From positions 1 through 17,509 of the forward strand of contig JAGOGN010000013.1 of assembly GCA_017996675.1 (NCBI GenBank): a stretch of DNA of 17,509 bases, read 5' to 3'. Shown here piece after piece: positions 5,813 through 13,369 of this stretch; the stretch's first letter is position 1; each line of letters opens with the position of its first letter. The notes beneath the pieces were generated by a model. The model did not search any database. It saw only the letters and a list, made by a program, of their open reading frames with translations, and had not been told where the DNA came from. Source of the DNA: Lachnospiraceae bacterium. GTDB taxonomy: Bacteria > Bacillota_A > Clostridia > Lachnospirales > Lachnospiraceae. Made by a program: the position numbers and the translations under genes.

Positions 5813-7734
5813 AGTTATATGAGGGAGGCGAGGATTATGAAAAACTTCTTCCCACCAAGGCCACAAATTACACCCAGTCTGTTTATGATGTGAATCAGGC
5901 AGTGGTGGTGCCGGCAGACATGGAACGTGCACTGCACGATATGCTTCCGGATGGAATTAGAGAGAATCTAAAAGACAAGCGGGTCTATTCTGCTGTCTAT
6001 GGTGTTTATGATGAGAATAAGAATATTCGTCAGAAACGGGTGCAGTACGCGTATCTGGACAAGGAAAGCGAACAGATTCTTATCACCCGGACCGATGTGA
6101 CCGATCTGTTGGAGCAGCAAAAACAACAGCAGAATATGCTGGAAGCGGCACTGCTTACGGCAGAGCAGGCCAACAGCGCGAAAAGCGACTTCCTGTCCCG
6201 TATGAGTCATGAAATCCGCACCCCTATGAATGCCATTATCGGCATGAGTACCATTGCGGCACAATCCATCGGAGATGACACGCAGGTAGCGGATTGTATT
6301 GGGAAAATCGGTATTTCTTCCAGATTCTTGTTATCCCTGATCAATGATATCCTAGATATGAACCGCATTGAAAGCGGGAAGATGCTGTTGAAAAATGAGA
6401 AGATTCCTTTTGAGGAATTTCTGAATGGAATCAATGCGATTTGCTATACTCAGGCCCAGGCGAAGAATATAGACTATGAAAATGTTGTGGATTCCAGCGT
6501 GGAAGACTATTATATCGGTGATGCCATGAAGCTGCAGCAGGTCATCATTAACATACTGGGCAATGCCATAAAGTTCACCCCCCATGGGGGAAGGGTGGTA
6601 TTGCATGTGCAGCAGATAAAAAAGGATCAATTCCATGCGGGAATTCGTTTTATCGTGAATGACACTGGCTGCGGCATTTCAGAGGAATTCTTGCCCCAGC
6701 TCTTTGAACCCTTCGCTCAGGAACATTCAGGGACGACCACCATGTATAGCGGTACCGGTCTCGGACTCGCCATTTGCAAAAGTCTTGTGGAGATGATGGA
6801 CGGACATATTGAAGTCCGCAGTATCGTGGGAACAGGATCAGAATTCACCATTGATGTAAAGATGGGCATCACTGAGGAATCCAGAACCAGGTATTTGAAC
6901 AACCCCCACTACCATTTTGAACAGTTGAAGACGCTGGTGGTAGATGATGATGTGACAGTCTGCGAACAGGCCATGATTACATTGAAAGAAATGAAAATCA
7001 AAGCAGAATGGGTGGATAGTGGTGCAAAGGCAATCCAGCGCGTCCAGGAGAAATGGAATCAGCAGCAGTTCTATAATATGATTCTGGTAGATTGGAAAAT
7101 GCCGGGAATGGATGGCATTGAGACTGCTCGACGGATTCGAGCCATTGTGGGACCTGATGTTACCATTATTATTATGACCGCTTACGATTGGGCCAATATT
7201 GAGCAGGAAGCCAAGCTTGCAGGCGTGAATCTTCTCATGAGCAAGCCCATGTTTAAATCCTCGTTGATTTCTGCTTTTGAGCGGGCGCTGGGTAAGCAAA
7301 CTGAAGCGGCCACACAGGTGACACCTGACTTCCGATTTGATGGAAAACGTATTCTGCTGGCAGAGGATCACCCTCTGAATGTAGAGGTGGCAAAAAGGCT
7401 GTTAGAGGCCAGAGGATTTGTTGTTGAACATGCGGACAATGGCCTGCGGGCATTGGAGATGTATACGACAACACCGGTAGGGTATTATGATGCCATATTG
7501 ATGGATATTCGCATGCCGCAAATGGATGGGCTGCAGGCGGCCAATGCCATTCGTCATCTGACGAAAGAAACAGCAAGGACAATTCCCATTATTGCAATGA
7601 CGGCCAATGCTTTTGATGAGGATGTGCAAAAATCCAAAATGGCGGGCATGAATGCACATCTGGCAAAGCCCATCGAACCACAATTGCTGTATCAAACACT
7701 GTATGATTTTATATATGGAAGCGTCGCTCCTTGA
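5813..7734 (+). pseudogene. hybrid histidine kinase, N-terminus lost at the IS
   Basis: The reading frame is open from the IS end (stop TGA at 5803 inside the IS repeat) and has no good start of its own. GTG 5890, numbered here as residue 1, gives 614 residues without a ribosome site. The order is: end of a PAS-like input domain (to ITRTDVTDLLEQQ), a coiled linker, HisKA with His107 in SHEIRTPMNAI, HATPase with N-box (LQQVIINILGNAIKFTP), DTGCGIS and GTGLGLAI, receiver 1 with Asp401 in LVDWKMPGMDG, and receiver 2 with Asp539 in LMDIRMPQMDG. Every catalytic motif is intact; only the sensor part is missing. It was probably a Lachnospiraceae-type multi-domain sensor kinase. Any product would be cytoplasmic and unregulated. 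Confidence 0.85.
5837..5893 (+). other. 18-codon leader frame before the kinase fragment
   Basis: A strong ribosome site (GGGAGGCGAGG) precedes ATG 5837, but this ATG is out of frame with the kinase. It encodes MKNFFPPRPQITPSLFMM, and its TGA overlaps the kinase GTG at 5890 (ATGTGA). Re-initiation could allow some translation of the kinase fragment. The kinase frame itself is readable through this stretch (EKLLPTKATNYTQSVYDV), so the leader is probably accidental. Confidence 0.3.
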
Positions 7735-7745
7735 CTTGGAGCGAC
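7723..7745. terminator. hairpin at the end of the kinase gene
   Basis: GTCGCTCC (7723-7730) pairs perfectly with GGAGCGAC (7738-7745) around the kinase stop codon, 10 bp from the tRNA-Ser 3' end. No T-run follows on the plus strand and only a weak AT-rich stretch on the minus. It may end either transcript. Confidence 0.35.
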
Positions 7746-7754
7746 TAGGATTGA

Positions 7755-7841
7755 CGGAGACGGTGGGATTCGAACCCACGTGCCGGAAACCGGCAACCGC
7801 ATTTCGAGTGCGGCTCGTTATGACCACTTCGATACGTCTCC
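7755..7841 (-). tRNA. tRNA-Ser (anticodon CGA)
   Basis: An 87-base class II tRNA. The acceptor stem is GGAGACG with CGTCTCC and discriminator G73, as usual for serine. The anticodon arm CCGCA-CTCGAAA-TGCGG gives CGA, reading UCG codons. A long variable arm built on GCCGG/CCGGC and the T-arm GGGTTCGAATCCC are present. CCA is not encoded (GTCA follows). Confidence 0.95.
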
Positions 7842-7859
7842 AAAAAAGATAACAGGAGT

Positions 7860-7889
7860 ATTATAACACGAATAATAAGGCTGTTGCAA
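7860..7889 (-). promoter_or_regulatory. promoter of tRNA-Ser
   Basis: On the minus strand, TTGCAA (7889-7884) and TATAAT (7865-7860) are 18 bp apart, about 19 bp upstream of the tRNA 5' end. The -35 overlaps the terminator-like hairpin at 7877-7902. Confidence 0.55.
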
Positions 7890-7902
7890 GAGCAACAGCC
7901 TT
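7877..7902 (-). terminator. intrinsic terminator upstream of tRNA-Ser
   Basis: An 11-bp perfect stem (AAGGCTGTTGC with GCAACAGCCTT) and 4-base loop are followed on the minus strand by TATTATTCG. It would stop a minus-strand transcript arriving from 7903-8250, where no gene is recognised. Confidence 0.55.
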
Positions 7903-8250
7903 TAAAAGAGGGTAAAAAATCTATGTAAATTTTACGAATTGTTAGGCGAAGCTCGGTAATCATACCCTTTGTGTTCTAAGCACGACTACCGTCTTCTTTA
8001 TTTGATACACTTATTATACAAAGCAAATGTGACCTAAGTATGTCAATAAGTGGAAATGTTTCTAAATTTTCTTAAGAAAATCGAAAGATACCATTTGAAT
8101 AATCTTATGATATAAACTATTAAAAATGAAAATATTTTCACTTTGGAAAGAAACCTCCTAAAAAGTGAAGATATTTTCATTTTTTTACGGCAATAAAATT
8201 GATAGAATGAAGAAGAAGTAAAATGTTTTTCATAAAAGGAGGAAATGAGA
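7903..8250. other. intergenic region before the membrane-protein operon
   Basis: No protein gene is seen. It contains a TATAAT on the minus strand (8018-8013), a minus-strand pairing GGTAGTC/GATTACC within about 7963-7995, and the large hairpin at 8122-8185. The promoter of the downstream operon could not be placed with confidence. Confidence 0.5.
8122..8186 (+). terminator. large hairpin with T-run in the operon leader
   Basis: Arms 8122-8144 and 8162-8184 pair over about 23 positions with one mismatch (AAAATGAAAATATTTTCAC and its complement), around a 17-base loop, and end in a run of T (8181-8186). It lies 65 bp before the first operon gene. It could be a terminator, an attenuator within the leader, or a large operator palindrome. 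Confidence 0.5.
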
Positions 8251-8994
8251 ATGGATATTATGGAAATCGCTAATAGCATTCCTATGTGGATTGCCTGTGG
8301 TATTCCGGTGGCGCTTGTTATTTTGCAGGCAGTCTTATTTGCAAGAGGGGCATATGGGGCAGGAAAGGAAATTGGACTTACAGAGAAGCAGATGAAGAAG
8401 GCGATGAAGAGCAGTGCAATTACGTCTATTGGGCCATCGGTTGTTGTATTGAGTGGAATGCTCTCGCTCCTGGTTACGGTGGGAGGTCCGGTAGGGTGGA
8501 TGCGTCTTTCCATGATTGGATCGGTTATGTTTGAATCAATCGCAGCAGGCCTTGGGACTTCGGCAGTGGGAGTAACACTGGGAACGGACACCATGACGGC
8601 AGAGGCTTTGGGAATGGCAGTCTGGACCATGATTCTTTGTTCCATAGGCTGGGTATTGTTTGCAACTTTTTCTGCAAATAAAATGGATAAGATTGAACAC
8701 CGGTTATCAAAAGGGAATACAGGGATGCTCACAACCATCGCTTCGGCTGCTATTATCGGTGTTTTTTCTGCTATGTGTGCAAGTCATTTGTCAAAGCCGC
8801 TGTATTCCATGGCTCAGGGAGCGGATGCTGCCACACTGACAATGGCGGGGAAGAATGCATTGGCCTGTATACTTGGGGCCGTCATTATGTTGATACTTAC
8901 GACAGCAGCCAACAAAAAGGACATTGGCTGGCTCAAGGAATGGTCCTTGACAATTACTATTTTGGCAGCTATGACGATTACAGCGATTATATAA
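8251..8994 (+). CDS. DUF5058-like integral membrane protein
   Basis: This 247-residue protein has about six hydrophobic segments. It begins IANSIPMWIACGIPVALVILQAVLFARGA and contains AITSIGPSVVVL, GGPVGWMRLSMIGSVMFE and TAEALGMAVWTMILCSIGW, which match my memory of the DUF5058 family of Firmicute membrane proteins. ATG 8251 is preferred to ATG 8245 because AAAGGAGG (8235-8242) is 8 bp before the former and only 2 bp before the latter. It is first of three tightly packed genes (13-bp gaps) with a second membrane protein and an M20 amidohydrolase. Transport of the hydrolase substrate is the obvious reading, but no transport function is established for the family. Confidence 0.75.
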   Translation: MDIMEIANSIPMWIACGIPVALVILQAVLFARGAYGAGKEIGLTEKQMKKAMKSSAITSIGPSVVVLSGMLSLLVTVGGPVGWMRLSMIGSVMFESIAAGLGTSAVGVTLGTDTMTAEALGMAVWTMILCSIGWVLFATFSANKMDKIEHRLSKGNTGMLTTIASAAIIGVFSAMCASHLSKPLYSMAQGADAATLTMAGKNALACILGAVIMLILTTAANKKDIGWLKEWSLTITILAAMTITAII

Positions 8995-9007
8995 GGAGGA
9001 GAATAGG

Positions 9008-9703
9008 ATGAGCAATTTTTATAAGGACGAATATGTGCCAAAAGTAAATAGAATCGGGAAAATCACAGGATACCTGGGAGTTTTGGTCGCTTTTGCTCCG
9101 GCAATTATGCTGGCATTTGTATATGGAATTCTGCCAAGGCCGGCAGCACTTCTGACAGCGTTTATCAGTGGGGCAAGTGCCTTTGGAGTACTGTGGTTTG
9201 TAGAGCCCATTTCTTATTTCCCGGTTGTAGGGGCAGCAGGAACCTATATGGCATTTCTGTCTGGAAATATTTCCAATATGCGTATTCCATGCGCAAGCAT
9301 GGCGCAGGCATCTGCAGGAGTAGAGCCGGGTACGGAGAAGGGCTCTGTTATAGCAACCATAGGGATGGCGGTATCAATTATTATTAACGTAGCGGTACTT
9401 ACGATTGGTGCCATTCTTGGGACCTCGGTTCTTGCCATGCTTCCAGAGGGAATTCGTTCCGCTTTGAATTATCTGCTTCCGGCATTATTTGGAGCATTGC
9501 TTGTGCAGTTTGGTATGAAAATGAAGAAGCACAGTATTCTTATGGTGGTGATTGCCATTGTGCTTTATTTCTGTATTGGTATGGGCCTGTTCAATTGGCT
9601 TCCGGGAGCATCGAACTGGCTTGGAACTCTTGGGTGTGTCTTTATTAGTATTGTGATTGGAATTACTACCATGAGGAATGCAAAAGGGCAGGAAGAAAAG
9701 TAG
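9008..9703 (+). CDS. integral membrane protein paired with the DUF5058-like protein
   Basis: This 231-residue protein has six or so membrane segments, for example LGVLVAFAPAIMLAFVYGIL, IIINVAVLTIGAILGTSVL and ILMVVIAIVLYFCIGMGLF. A soluble-looking Gly/Pro/Ala loop lies between (YFPVVGAAGTYMAFLSGNIS, then RIPCASMAQASAGVEPGTEKG). The conserved-looking PCASMAQASAG loop could line a substrate site. I do not recognise the family. ATG 9008 follows AAGGAGGAG (8993-9001). It sits 13 bp from each neighbour, so it is probably the second subunit of a two-part membrane carrier with the DUF5058-like protein. The basic C-terminus ends RNAKGQEEK. Confidence 0.75.
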   Translation: MSNFYKDEYVPKVNRIGKITGYLGVLVAFAPAIMLAFVYGILPRPAALLTAFISGASAFGVLWFVEPISYFPVVGAAGTYMAFLSGNISNMRIPCASMAQASAGVEPGTEKGSVIATIGMAVSIIINVAVLTIGAILGTSVLAMLPEGIRSALNYLLPALFGALLVQFGMKMKKHSILMVVIAIVLYFCIGMGLFNWLPGASNWLGTLGCVFISIVIGITTMRNAKGQEEK

Positions 9704-9716
9704 AGGGGTCGGGAAG

Positions 9717-11057
9717 ATGAAGAAGGAAGACATTTACCAGATGGTAGACGAATTAGAAACGGTATGCAAAGAAGCCAGCCGCTTCATCTGGAATCATCCG
9801 GAAACGGGTGGAAATGAAAAGGAGTCCGCAAATTATTATCGTGTGTTATTAGAGCGAGAAGGCTTTCGGATTACGAATAGCGAGAAGCTGGAGCATGCTT
9901 TTTATGGAGAATATGGTTCGGGAAGTCCAGTGATTGCAATTCTTTGTGAATATGATGCCCTGTCAGGGTTCTCTCAGAAGGCGTCAGCAAAGAAAGAGGC
10001 CATCGCTAAAGGTGCACCAGGGCATGGGTGTGGACATAATCTTCTGGGTGCCGCCTCTGCTACCGGAGCAATTGCAGTCAAAAGACTTCTGGAAAAGGAA
10101 AATATAAGTGGAACTGTAAGGCTGTATGGATGTCCGGAGGAAGAATTGCTGGATGGCAAGGTCAAAATGGCATATCATCATATGTTTGATGGTTGTGATC
10201 TTGCAATTGCCTGGCATCCCATGTCTACGAATATGGTATTCGATAAAGCGTATCTTGCCAGTGCGTCTGCCAAGTTCTATTTTAAAGGGGTATCCTCTCA
10301 TGCGGGATTTGCACCGGAGCAGGGAAGAAGCGCACTGGATGCAGTGGAACTGATGAATGTGGGCAGTAATTATCTGCGAGAACATGTGATGGATAAGACT
10401 AGGATTCATTATACGACAGACAGCGGTGGTTACGCACCGAATATCGTGCCTCCTGACGCAAGTGCATGGTACTATGTGAGAGCTCCTCGAATATCTGATG
10501 TGAAGGATACGCTGGAGCGTATTAAAAATATTGCCAGGGGAGCGGCGCTGATGACTGATACCCAGGTGACCATAAAGGTGGAAAGCGGATGCTGTGAGAT
10601 GAAGAACAATTCTAATTTTGCAGAATTGACGTACCAGAATCTGTTGGAAGCGGGAGAAATCGACTATACCACAGAAGAACTGGAATTCGCAAAAGAACTG
10701 CAGAATGCGGTGAATCCGCAGTGTAATTCGGAAAAGGAAGGGATGTTCACAGGAATTGCACCAAGGGACCAGTGGAAAAGCACCCCTCTTACAGCCTCTA
10801 CAGACGGTGGCGATGTCAGCTATATCATGCCTATGAATACCTTTACCACCGCGTGCTGGCCAGTGGGTGTTGCACCCCATACCTGGCAGGCATGTGCAGC
10901 AGTAGGGACCTCCATTGGTGAGAGGGGAGCGATGCAGGCAGCTAGAGTCATTGCCGGAACTGCCTGGGATTTATATCATAATCCAGAAATCGTCAGAGAG
11001 ATCGTGCAGGAATTTGAAGAAAATCCAGTGAAATATGAACCGATGTATGAAGAATAA
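9717..11057 (+). CDS. M20-family amidohydrolase, AbgB-like
   Basis: This 446-residue metallo-amidohydrolase of the M20D/AbgB type cleaves amide bonds in small acyl- or aryl-amino acid conjugates. Visible motifs are GHGCGHN (residues 102-108, with Cys105 as the typical metal ligand), CPEEE (139-143, containing the general base), WHP with His167, the dimerisation-domain stretch GVSSHAGFAPEQGRSALDAVE, and APHTW with His388. In E. coli AbgB is a subunit of p-aminobenzoyl-glutamate hydrolase. Here there is no AbgA-like partner, and two membrane proteins take the place of AbgT. ATG 9717 is used because GAGGGG (9703-9708) precedes it; a longer frame from 9678 overlaps the upstream gene and is rejected. 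No signal peptide: cytoplasmic. Exact substrate unknown. Confidence 0.88.
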   Translation: MKKEDIYQMVDELETVCKEASRFIWNHPETGGNEKESANYYRVLLEREGFRITNSEKLEHAFYGEYGSGSPVIAILCEYDALSGFSQKASAKKEAIAKGAPGHGCGHNLLGAASATGAIAVKRLLEKENISGTVRLYGCPEEELLDGKVKMAYHHMFDGCDLAIAWHPMSTNMVFDKAYLASASAKFYFKGVSSHAGFAPEQGRSALDAVELMNVGSNYLREHVMDKTRIHYTTDSGGYAPNIVPPDASAWYYVRAPRISDVKDTLERIKNIARGAALMTDTQVTIKVESGCCEMKNNSNFAELTYQNLLEAGEIDYTTEELEFAKELQNAVNPQCNSEKEGMFTGIAPRDQWKSTPLTASTDGGDVSYIMPMNTFTTACWPVGVAPHTWQACAAVGTSIGERGAMQAARVIAGTAWDLYHNPEIVREIVQEFEENPVKYEPMYEE

Positions 11058-11067
11058 GAATGAAAAG

Positions 11068-11115
11068 AGTGTAACAATGTAGTGTTTGACTTTGTCTTAC
11101 ATGCAGTGTTACACT
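11068..11115. promoter_or_regulatory. promoter and inverted-repeat operator of the PucR-type gene
   Basis: AGTGTAACAATGTA (11068-11081) and TGCAGTGTTACACT (11102-11115) are inverted copies matching at 12 of 14 positions, with centres 34 bp apart, about three helical turns. Between and over them are TTGACT (11086-11091) and TACACT (11110-11115), 18 bp apart, a possible promoter. A regulator bound to both arms would cover the -10 and the region just upstream of the -35. No copy of this site was found upstream of the 8251 operon. Confidence 0.5.
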
Positions 11116-11154
11116 TTATTGCATAAAAACCATTATTCGTAGGAGGAAGAGAAG

Positions 11155-12795
11155 ATGGGAATTGCATTGAACGAATTACTGGCTCAGGAATTTTTCAAAG
11201 ATTTTCGTGTGATTTCAGGTAGAAGAGGACTCTATAAAGAGGTGCAAGGTGTTGCGATTGTGGACGCACCAGATGCATTTCGCTGGTCAAAGGGCAGAGA
11301 ATTTGTGATGACTTCTGGATATGCCATTTCCATGAATCCAGATTGTATCAGGCAGTCCTTTGAAGAGGGAGGAATTCAGCTTAGCACTGCAATTGCAGTG
11401 AAGCGGGGGCGTTATCTGAACCAGATGCCGGAAGATATGGTCGCGTTGTGTGAGGCTCATGATGTACCGCTGATTGAGATGCCTTTTGAAGTGGCATTTA
11501 TGGACGTTATGAATCAGATTAATGTTGCAGTCCTCAATCGTACCATTCGGAGATTTCGCATACAGGCCAATCCAGTGGTCCAATTATCTGGCCTTAGTTA
11601 TAAGGAACAGAAAATCAAGAAGATTCTTCAGGCGGTAGAGCAGGAAATGAAATTCCCGGCATTTATTTATGATTTGACAGAAGAGAATGAATATTACAGC
11701 TCTCCCAATTTTAAAAGAATTACGGAGAGTTATGGGCTGGAGGAGATGGATTACTGGAATCCGCCAGCCAATTGCAGCAAACATACCTTGTGTGATTATA
11801 CGGGCATGACACGTTATCGGCAGATTGACTATGAGAACCCGGATGGACCGAGAATCAGCTGGGTGCTGACACCAATCACCATAGGCAAGGAGACAAAGGC
11901 CTACTTTGCGGTGATGGAATCAAAAGAACTTCTGGATTATTATGACGAATATGCAATTCGAATTGCATTTCTTATGCTGCAGGAGGTATATGAAGAGGTT
12001 ACCATTACGCAAAGTATGGGGTATATTGGATTCGAGAACTTTGTCATGTTTGCCATAAATTATCACCAGGAGGATCCTAAGCGCCTTGCTTATCAGGCAA
12101 ATCAGCAAGGAATTTCCATGGATACCAGATTCGTATGTGTGAAATTCCATCAGAAGAATGCGGCGATATCCGCAAGGAATCAGCGAAAGATTTTTGTGGA
12201 GGTCTTTCAGAATTCCCCGATGGTAACGACGGGGAAGCTGGCATTTACAGATGAGAACGATGGGATAATTCTGCTGGAGATACCACAACAGAAAGAGAAG
12301 AAAAAGGAAGAAGTAATCCGGCAGATTCGTCAATTTGACAGGAGACTTTCAGAATGCTGCGCGGGGCTTAAGCTGGAGTATGGTATCTGTCTGCAGGAAC
12401 GAACCTTGTCAGAGCTTGCAGGGACAATGGAGAAATGCAAACGAACTCTTGAAATCGGAAGGAAGGTATATCCAAGGACCACCATCTGGGATTACGATTC
12501 CCTGGGTCCTTTTGTGTGGATGCAGATTCCGGAGGAAGAGCTGAATGAATTGCTGGAGCAGTACCGAAAGCTTGCGGCGAATGAAAAGGACAAAGAGCTT
12601 CTGCGCACGTTGAAGCTCTATCTGGAAAATAATATGAATTACAGTATTACAGCCGAGCGAATGTACGTACATATTAATACCGTTCGAAAACGGATTGAAA
12701 AGATTGACTGCTTATTGAAAATTGACTGGGAGCACTATATCGGCAGGCTGAAGGTGGAGCTGCTGCTGCAATTTCTGGAGCTGGATCAAGGATAA
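11155..12795 (+). CDS. PucR/CdaR-family transcriptional regulator
   Basis: This 546-residue protein has the PucR N-terminal domain at residues about 5-125 (LNELLAQEFF...VQGVAIVDAPDAFRW..GREFVMTSGYAI), a long middle region including a GGDEF-like fold at about 300-450, and a C-terminal HTH_30 domain at about 485-540. The last contains TLKLYLENNMNYSITAERM and HINTVRKRIEKID, the usual PucR/CdaR helix-turn-helix. AGGAGG (11141-11146) precedes the ATG. Members of this family activate catabolic operons (purines, sugar diacids, amino acids) in response to the substrate. Here it lies directly downstream of the transporter/M20 operon in the same direction with its own promoter, so it probably controls that operon. 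The SaoC-like gene follows by 18 bp. Confidence 0.88.
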   Translation: MGIALNELLAQEFFKDFRVISGRRGLYKEVQGVAIVDAPDAFRWSKGREFVMTSGYAISMNPDCIRQSFEEGGIQLSTAIAVKRGRYLNQMPEDMVALCEAHDVPLIEMPFEVAFMDVMNQINVAVLNRTIRRFRIQANPVVQLSGLSYKEQKIKKILQAVEQEMKFPAFIYDLTEENEYYSSPNFKRITESYGLEEMDYWNPPANCSKHTLCDYTGMTRYRQIDYENPDGPRISWVLTPITIGKETKAYFAVMESKELLDYYDEYAIRIAFLMLQEVYEEVTITQSMGYIGFENFVMFAINYHQEDPKRLAYQANQQGISMDTRFVCVKFHQKNAAISARNQRKIFVEVFQNSPMVTTGKLAFTDENDGIILLEIPQQKEKKKEEVIRQIRQFDRRLSECCAGLKLEYGICLQERTLSELAGTMEKCKRTLEIGRKVYPRTTIWDYDSLGPFVWMQIPEEELNELLEQYRKLAANEKDKELLRTLKLYLENNMNYSITAERMYVHINTVRKRIEKIDCLLKIDWEHYIGRLKVELLLQFLELDQG

Positions 12796-12813
12796 AGGAA
12801 AGAGAGAATCAAA

Positions 12814-13311
12814 ATGAAGCAGATAAAGAAATTTATAAGAAGTTTGTGGGGCAAATGTTTTTTAATTGGTTTTCTTATACTGATTGCCTTTGGACTTCGA
12901 AATATGCTTACTCAGAAACAGGAGGAGAAGCAACAACAGGAGAATCAGGAGGCTTCTGTCAGAGACGTAGTATATGCGGAGGGAGTGGAAGCAGATAATC
13001 CTATTTTAAGAAGATTCGAAGAGGAATTTTCAGACGCGCAAGTAATACTTGCATGTGAAGAAGATGTTACAAATGATGCGTGTAAAGATTTGATCGTGAT
13101 CTTTAAACAGGAGGAATTGACCAGAACGGTGGTAGTGATAGACAGTGGGGATGGGCAAACGTACCAGTTTTCCACACCGATTCCCGCACCTGTAGAGAAT
13201 CAGAAAATACAGTTCAAAAATATTGACAAAGAAGGTGAGATAGAATTCGTGATTACTGGAGAGAAAAAGAGAGCGGTCGGATATGCCATCTATCGGATGA
13301 TAGATGGGTAA
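12814..13311 (+). CDS. SaoC-like membrane-anchored protein, ended early by TAA
   Basis: This 165-residue product has one N-terminal membrane anchor (about residues 13-29), a polar Gln/Glu linker (33-47), and an outer domain. The outer domain carries EEDVTNDACKDLIVIFK (82-98), a DxxxDxxxD loop resembling FG-GAP or calcium-type repeats, then a beta-rich part (TPIPAPVENQKIQFKNIDKEGEIEFVITG) and GYAIYRMIDG at the end. I recall this pattern from SaoC, the Cys-Cys-COOH (seleno)protein of the SAO gene set. Support comes from what follows: past the TAA at 13309, the same frame reads on to a Cys-Cys end. Cys81 and Cys90 are also present. The gene starts 18 bp after the PucR gene and probably shares its transcript. 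Family assignment is by memory. Confidence 0.6.
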   Translation: MKQIKKFIRSLWGKCFLIGFLILIAFGLRNMLTQKQEEKQQQENQEASVRDVVYAEGVEADNPILRRFEEEFSDAQVILACEEDVTNDACKDLIVIFKQEELTRTVVVIDSGDGQTYQFSTPIPAPVENQKIQFKNIDKEGEIEFVITGEKKRAVGYAIYRMIDG

Positions 13312-13353
13312 CCCACAGACCTATTTGGTGAGGGTATGGAGGATTGTTGCTAA
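13312..13353 (+). other. in-frame Cys-Cys tail lost behind the TAA
   Basis: Directly after the TAA (13309-13311), the frame of the SaoC-like gene continues PTDLFGEGMEDCC and then TAA. A single C-to-T change at 13309 (CAA Gln to TAA) would explain the stop. The name of the family refers to exactly such a Cys-Cys C-terminus. TAA cannot be read as selenocysteine by the known UGA mechanism. Sequencing error is not excluded. Confidence 0.6.
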
Positions 13354-13369
13354 TAGTGCAGTCCGCTTA

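Noticed and set aside
7755..7841. tRNA-Ser as an integration (att) site
   Set aside because: No duplicated tRNA 3' segment, integrase gene or phage gene was found near it.
8043..8738. 231-codon open frame on the minus strand
   Set aside because: It mostly mirrors the DUF5058-like gene and crosses the large hairpin. No ribosome site and no recognisable domain.
9984..10880. 298-codon open frame on the minus strand
   Set aside because: It is antisense to the M20 hydrolase and its translation has a shadow-frame composition (many Cys, His, Arg). No start signal.
13309..13311. Selenocysteine at the internal stop of the SaoC-like gene
   Set aside because: The codon is TAA. Known selenocysteine insertion uses UGA, and no in-frame TGA occurs in the SaoC-like or SaoB-like gene.
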